64,000 bases of DNA from CAXBDP01 sp041689935 (GTDB taxonomy: Bacteria; Bacteroidota; Bacteroidia; Cytophagales; Cyclobacteriaceae). The notes below the pieces were generated by a model. It saw only the letters and a program-made list of their open reading frames with translations. It was not told the origin of the DNA and did not search any database. The translations under genes and the position numbers were made by a program. Below, one piece after another: positions 60,634-64,000 of this stretch; the stretch's first letter is position 1, and each line of letters begins with the position of its first letter. Where the stretch lies: positions 1 through 64,000 of the forward strand of contig JBDNFI010000017.1 of NCBI GenBank assembly GCA_041689935.1, written 5' to 3'.

Positions 60634-62958
60634 TCACTTTAAATCACCCGATCCACCGAAGTCTGACTCTTCTTCTTTTCTGAATTTGAGCAAACTAAAG
60701 ACGCCGATGGCAGCGATGGACAAAACGACTATTTCGACTAGAGTATCAATTCCTCTGAAATCAACCAAAATCACATTCACCACATTTTTTCCTTTGGCAA
60801 GCACATATGCATTCTCTGCATAAAAGCGGGAGGTTTCGTTATCCACATTTACGGTGAGCACCTCCAAAGCCACGATTGTAATCAATGCACCAAATACGAT
60901 TGCCAATACTCCATCCCTTATTCTAGTGGGTGAATTCGAGTATCTGAGGTATTTTGGTAAGCGGAAAATAATCAATAAAAACAAGATGACTGTGAGCGTT
61001 TCAATGGCAAACTGCGTCATGGCCAAATCGGGAGCGCTTAAAAACACAAAGAAGAGGCAAATAGAAAAGCCTACTGCACCCATAGATGCGATAGCCGCCA
61101 CTCTTGATGTTGAAAAAACAGCAAAAAATATAGCTGAAACCATTATCCCTAATATTATAAACTCATATAGGCTCACGGCGGTGAGACTTGCTATATCTAC
61201 ATTTATGGTAATGCCATCATAAATTTTGTAGCCAAAAATGAGAATCAAAAAGCCAATAGTCGTAAAGATATAATTGCGCAAAAGACCATTTTGCAGGATA
61301 CCAGTATATCGTCTCGCGAAGCGAAGCAAAAGACCATTTGACTTCCAAGCCAATTGTATAGGGGCGATAAATTCCAATTTGGCTATCCCTCTTTCCAGAC
61401 TCATGCTTGGTTTCACACTAAAATAAAGCGCAAAACCCAAGGCTAAAGTAAGGCCACTTAAAGCCAACACAGTATTGAACCCATGCCATAATTTGATAGG
61501 CGTATCAGAAATATCGCCACTCATGGAAGTAAACATCGGTTGCACCAACGATTGGTCAATCAGGGAGGGAGCAATACCAAACAACAATCCCAAAGAGGCC
61601 AGTATAAGTGGTGGCATCCACAAGGTAAAATGCGGGAGGTGAACAGTATCAAAGTTTGCCGGGAGCTTTCCTATAAACGGCCGAATACCTGCTTGAAAGC
61701 CTGCGTATAGCAAAAATACGTTGGTCAAAATGGCCAAACCAGTCCATAGAATCATGTAATTATCTGCGGAAAGCGTAGCTTCATAAATCAGATCTTTACC
61801 TACAAAACCAAAAAATGGTGGCAAACCTGCACTTGATAACGCCGCCAATCCTCCCGCTATTCCTACTGGTAAAAGTACCTTTCCCAGCCCCCGCAATTGA
61901 GTAATATCTCTTGTACCTGTTTCATGGTCTATTATTCCTGTTATCAAGAATAAGGAGGCTTTGTATAATGCATGAACCAAGATGAAAACCGCTGCGGCGA
62001 GTAGTGCATATTTATTTCCCAACCCGAGTAAAAAAACCAAAATTCCCAATGCGGAAATAGTAGAGTAAGCCAATATCCCTTTCAGATCGGTACGGAATAG
62101 CGAATGAAATGCCCCAAATAGCATCGTAAATCCACCCACAATCAATAAGGTGTAATTCCAATAAGGGTCGCCACCTAACAGCGGCGTGAAGCGCGCCAAT
62201 AGATAAATACCGGCTTTCACCATGGTAGCTGAATGCAAATAAGTAGAAACTGGAGTTGGTGCTTTCATTGCTCCAGGCAACCAAAAGTGGAATGGAAACT
62301 GAGCTGATTTGGTAAATGCACCCATGAAAACGAAAAACAAAATCCAGCCGTACCAAGCGTGGTTCTGAAAAAATTCCTGAGTAGCCAGCATTTCTTGGAT
62401 AGAATAGGTTCCTGAAATTGAACCCATTAGCAAGAAGCCAACCAGTAAAAAGAAACCTCCACCACCTGTTATAGCCAAAGCCACCAAAGAGGACTTTCGT
62501 GAAGCAGGGTCTTCATTATTGAAGCCAATCAGAAAGAAAGAACTGATACTCGTAAGCTCCCAAAAAATAAATAAACTAAGCAGATTGTCCGAAAGCACCA
62601 AGCCGAGCATCGAAGCCATAAAAATGCTGAGATAGGCATAAAAACGATCTAAGTACTTATGGCCTTTGAGATAAGAAGCCGTGTAAACGTATACCAAAGT
62701 GCCGATTCCAGTAATCAACAGGCTAAATAACATGGATAAACCATCCAACTTGAAATCGAGATTGATTCCCAGGCTTGGTACCCATTCGTAGGTAAAATAT
62801 TGGCCATTCTCGCCAAGCATGCCGATTTGCGAAATAAAGTACACAAACAATACCGCCGGCAACAAAAAGAGCCAATTATATATACTTTTGAGCTGCTTAT
62901 CGGCAACGATCAAAAGAATTAGTGGAAGAATAAAACCTGCGAGGACTACAAGGAGCAT
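60634..62958 (-). CDS. mnhA: Na+/H+ antiporter subunit MnhA/MrpA
   Basis: Largest subunit of the Mrp sodium/proton antiporter, 774 residues with about 20 helices. The N-terminal two-thirds is NuoL-like: LLSLFIFWELTSISSFFLIG with the helix-5 Glu, and PGAMKAPTPVSTYLHSATMVKAG with the conserved Lys and His. The C-terminal part (about 560-760) holds the MBH-like DUF4040 segment (LSAPDLAMTQFAIETLTVIL) and ends with VDFRGIDTLVEIVVLSIAAIG, normal for MrpA. It is the first gene of the operon, and its upstream gap has no clear promoter on this strand. Three GCGGGAGG words lie inside. Confidence 0.95.
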   Translation of the reverse strand: MLLVVLAGFILPLILLIVADKQLKSIYNWLFLLPAVLFVYFISQIGMLGENGQYFTYEWVPSLGINLDFKLDGLSMLFSLLITGIGTLVYVYTASYLKGHKYLDRFYAYLSIFMASMLGLVLSDNLLSLFIFWELTSISSFFLIGFNNEDPASRKSSLVALAITGGGGFFLLVGFLLMGSISGTYSIQEMLATQEFFQNHAWYGWILFFVFMGAFTKSAQFPFHFWLPGAMKAPTPVSTYLHSATMVKAGIYLLARFTPLLGGDPYWNYTLLIVGGFTMLFGAFHSLFRTDLKGILAYSTISALGILVFLLGLGNKYALLAAAVFILVHALYKASLFLITGIIDHETGTRDITQLRGLGKVLLPVGIAGGLAALSSAGLPPFFGFVGKDLIYEATLSADNYMILWTGLAILTNVFLLYAGFQAGIRPFIGKLPANFDTVHLPHFTLWMPPLILASLGLLFGIAPSLIDQSLVQPMFTSMSGDISDTPIKLWHGFNTVLALSGLTLALGFALYFSVKPSMSLERGIAKLEFIAPIQLAWKSNGLLLRFARRYTGILQNGLLRNYIFTTIGFLILIFGYKIYDGITINVDIASLTAVSLYEFIILGIMVSAIFFAVFSTSRVAAIASMGAVGFSICLFFVFLSAPDLAMTQFAIETLTVILFLLIIFRLPKYLRYSNSPTRIRDGVLAIVFGALITIVALEVLTVNVDNETSRFYAENAYVLAKGKNVVNVILVDFRGIDTLVEIVVLSIAAIGVFSLLKFRKEEESDFGGSGDLK

Positions 62959-63095
62959 TGCGTGTAATTAAAGGCAATTTCTGCTAAGATAATCAAATCT
63001 TAGTCTTCCAAAAAGTAATAAATTTTAATGGATAATAATTTACTTGTGCTCAAATAGTTGCCTTATTACGCGAGTTTCGCCTTCCGTAAAAAATA

Positions 63096-63103
63096 GCGGG
63101 AGG
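63096..63103 (+). repeat. intergenic copy of the GCGGGAGG word
   Basis: Lies in the 289-base gap between divergent mnhA and the DPP IV-like gene, about 145 bases from either start. It is not part of a hairpin. See the family entry. Confidence 0.9.
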
Positions 63104-63177
63104 ATATAGAATTCTTGCTGGATAGAGGATTAGTGAAACCTTTCAAAATAGATATAACCCAACATATATCAAATCCA

Positions 63178-63210
63178 TTTGCCTCAATTCAAAAAAGGCT
63201 ATTATCTTAG
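63178..63210 (+). promoter_or_regulatory. candidate promoter for the DPP IV-like gene
   Basis: TTTG at 63178-63181 and TATCTTAG at 63203-63210 (one mismatch from TAnnTTTG) are 21 bases apart. Transcription would start about 30 bases before ATG 63248. Confidence 0.5.
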
Positions 63211-63247
63211 GATTCTCATTGACGTTCAATTAAACCTAAATATTCAA

Positions 63248-64000
63248 ATGCGCAGTAATAATTTCATAAAAGCAACAGCCCTATTTAGTTTTTGCTTTAT
63301 CATTTTAGCAGGCAGCAGCCTACAAGCTCAATTCCAACGAGCTGGCTTTGCCGGTTGGCTCGACGACAATCATTATTTGGAGCGTCGGATGGAATCGGGT
63401 GAGCTCATTACTTATTCGGTAAATGTTGCTTCTGGCAATGGCGAAGTCTATGTAGGCTCGGCCAACCCGAGGCAAGAAGTGGTAGACGCACTGCCTGAGG
63501 GACATAGTCTAAGCAATACCGATCCATATACAGAAGGTTATGCAGATGTGATTCTGACAAAAGACAATAACCTATTCCATTTCACAAAGGCAACAGGCGC
63601 TATCAAGCAGCTCACCAATGATGCTTCTGAGGAGCGTAACCCAACTTTCTCGCCAGACGGAAAGAAGATTGCCTTTACTCGTGCCAATGATTTGTACACG
63701 ATAGACTTGGCAAGTGGCCAAGAAAAAAGACTTACTACGGATGGTACAGACTTAATTTATAATGGCTGGGCCTCCTGGGTATATTATGAAGAAATTCTAG
63801 GCCGTGGCTCTCGTTATCGTGCCTTTTGGTGGGCTCCAGATAGTGAGCAAATTGCCTATTTGCGGTTTGACGATGCGACTGTTCCCATGTTTCCAATCTA
63901 CCGCAGCGAAGGTACACACGGTGATTTAGAGCAAACTCGCTATCCAAAAGCAGGAGACCCAAACCCTGATGTGAAATTGGGTGTAGTAAAAACCTCCAAT
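63248..64000 (+). CDS. dipeptidyl-peptidase IV-like S9 peptidase (3' end beyond window)
   Basis: Open from ATG 63248 to the window end, 251 residues visible. Signal peptide MRSNNFIKATALFSFCFIILAGSSLQAQ. The rest is the N-terminal beta-propeller of the S9B family: FTKATGAIKQLTND, NPTFSPDGKKIAFTRANDLYTIDL, then WASWVYYEEILGR, which holds the Glu-Glu pair that binds the substrate amino terminus in DPP IV. SRYRAFWWAPDSEQIAYLRFDD is also typical. It probably removes X-Pro or X-Ala dipeptides in the periplasm. The catalytic serine domain lies outside the window. Confidence 0.92.
   Translation, partial: MRSNNFIKATALFSFCFIILAGSSLQAQFQRAGFAGWLDDNHYLERRMESGELITYSVNVASGNGEVYVGSANPRQEVVDALPEGHSLSNTDPYTEGYADVILTKDNNLFHFTKATGAIKQLTNDASEERNPTFSPDGKKIAFTRANDLYTIDLASGQEKRLTTDGTDLIYNGWASWVYYEEILGRGSRYRAFWWAPDSEQIAYLRFDDATVPMFPIYRSEGTHGDLEQTRYPKAGDPNPDVKLGVVKTSN

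Larger units (their letters stand above)
351..63103. repeat. dispersed octamer GCGGGAGG, 33 exact copies
   Basis: Forward copies start at 1820, 13747, 19518, 23567, 27668, 32164, 33844, 37383, 43019, 45255, 47986, 52803, 52952, 57362, 60826, 61632 and 63096. Reverse copies (CCTCCCGC) start at 351, 3135, 8964, 15044, 18151, 23091, 26765, 31766, 35615, 44621, 47118, 49007, 51603, 57226, 60426 and 61850. The next base after the word is A or T in 29 of 33 copies. The word is used in all three reading frames and in gaps between genes. Its role is unknown; a Chi-like or DNA-uptake-like signal is the leading guess. Confidence 0.9.

Noticed and set aside
351..63103. GCGGGAGG as a ribosome-binding site, because GGGAGG resembles AGGAGG
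   Set aside because: Copies are spread through gene interiors on both strands and are not placed before start codons.
351..63103. GCGGGAGG as an artefact of a protein motif
   Set aside because: It is read in all three frames and on both strands of genes, and also occurs between genes.

Overview
The window (about 38% G+C by eye) is a gene-dense chromosomal segment of a Bacteroidota bacterium, most likely a marine Cytophagales relative. The evidence is type IX secretion genes (sprA, porU, porV), Bacteroidetes-only families (DUF4292, DUF4837, DUF1599, SprA), promoters of the TTTG / TAnnTTTG kind, an archaeal-type short prolyl-tRNA synthetase, and a seven-gene Mrp sodium/proton antiporter operon. 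There are no tRNA or rRNA genes, insertion sequences, prophage or CRISPR arrays. Almost all of it looks like vertically inherited core genome.

Layout: 1-5.4 kb holds a ComEA-like helix-hairpin-helix protein (cut by the left edge), hemA, and a leftward proS-nfeD-floA operon. 5.5-8.5 kb holds a Gly/Met-repeat lipoprotein and a FadL-like outer-membrane barrel. 8.6-12.5 kb has a leftward DUF1599-DoxX-aroK operon divergent from folP-dacA (folate synthesis, c-di-AMP synthesis). 12.5-15.1 kb is the threonine-to-glycine pair kbl and tdh flanking a small conserved-looking gene. 15.1-16.6 kb is isocitrate dehydrogenase. 16.8-24.3 kb is a rightward envelope cluster: enoyl-CoA hydratase, polysaccharide flippase, dut, sugar nucleotidyltransferase, TPR protein, DUF4292 lipoprotein and EnvC-like protein. 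24.4-28.7 kb is tatA-gatA-lytic transglycosylase-DUF4837. 28.8-38.8 kb is maeB-ruvA-sprA. 38.8-40.1 kb is gcvH and tonB. 40.2-45.4 kb is a leftward FAD oxidoreductase / TolB-like / YicC operon. 45.5-53.3 kb is a rightward run of MBL hydrolase, pssA, porU, porV, a pseudo-M16 peptidase and a DUF985 cupin. 53.4-57.2 kb is the only accessory-looking stretch: a 687-residue secreted protein, a 490-base gap, a carboxypeptidase-regulatory-domain protein, and a 65-base remnant of a paralogue of the 687-residue gene. 57.2-63.0 kb is mnhABCDEFG (leftward), and a dipeptidyl-peptidase-IV-like gene runs off the right edge.

How the genes work together: SprA, PorV and PorU are the outer-membrane translocon, the shuttle protein and the signal peptidase of the type IX secretion system. 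TonB energises outer-membrane receptors. The flippase, nucleotidyltransferase, EnvC-like protein, lytic transglycosylase and PssA build or remodel the envelope. The Mrp complex exchanges sodium for protons.

The most striking observation is not a gene. The non-palindromic octamer GCGGGAGG (or its complement) occurs 33 times by hand count. Base composition predicts fewer than one copy. The copies are balanced between strands, lie in every reading frame and also between genes. This is the signature of a genome-wide DNA word such as a Chi-like recombination signal or a DNA-uptake sequence.
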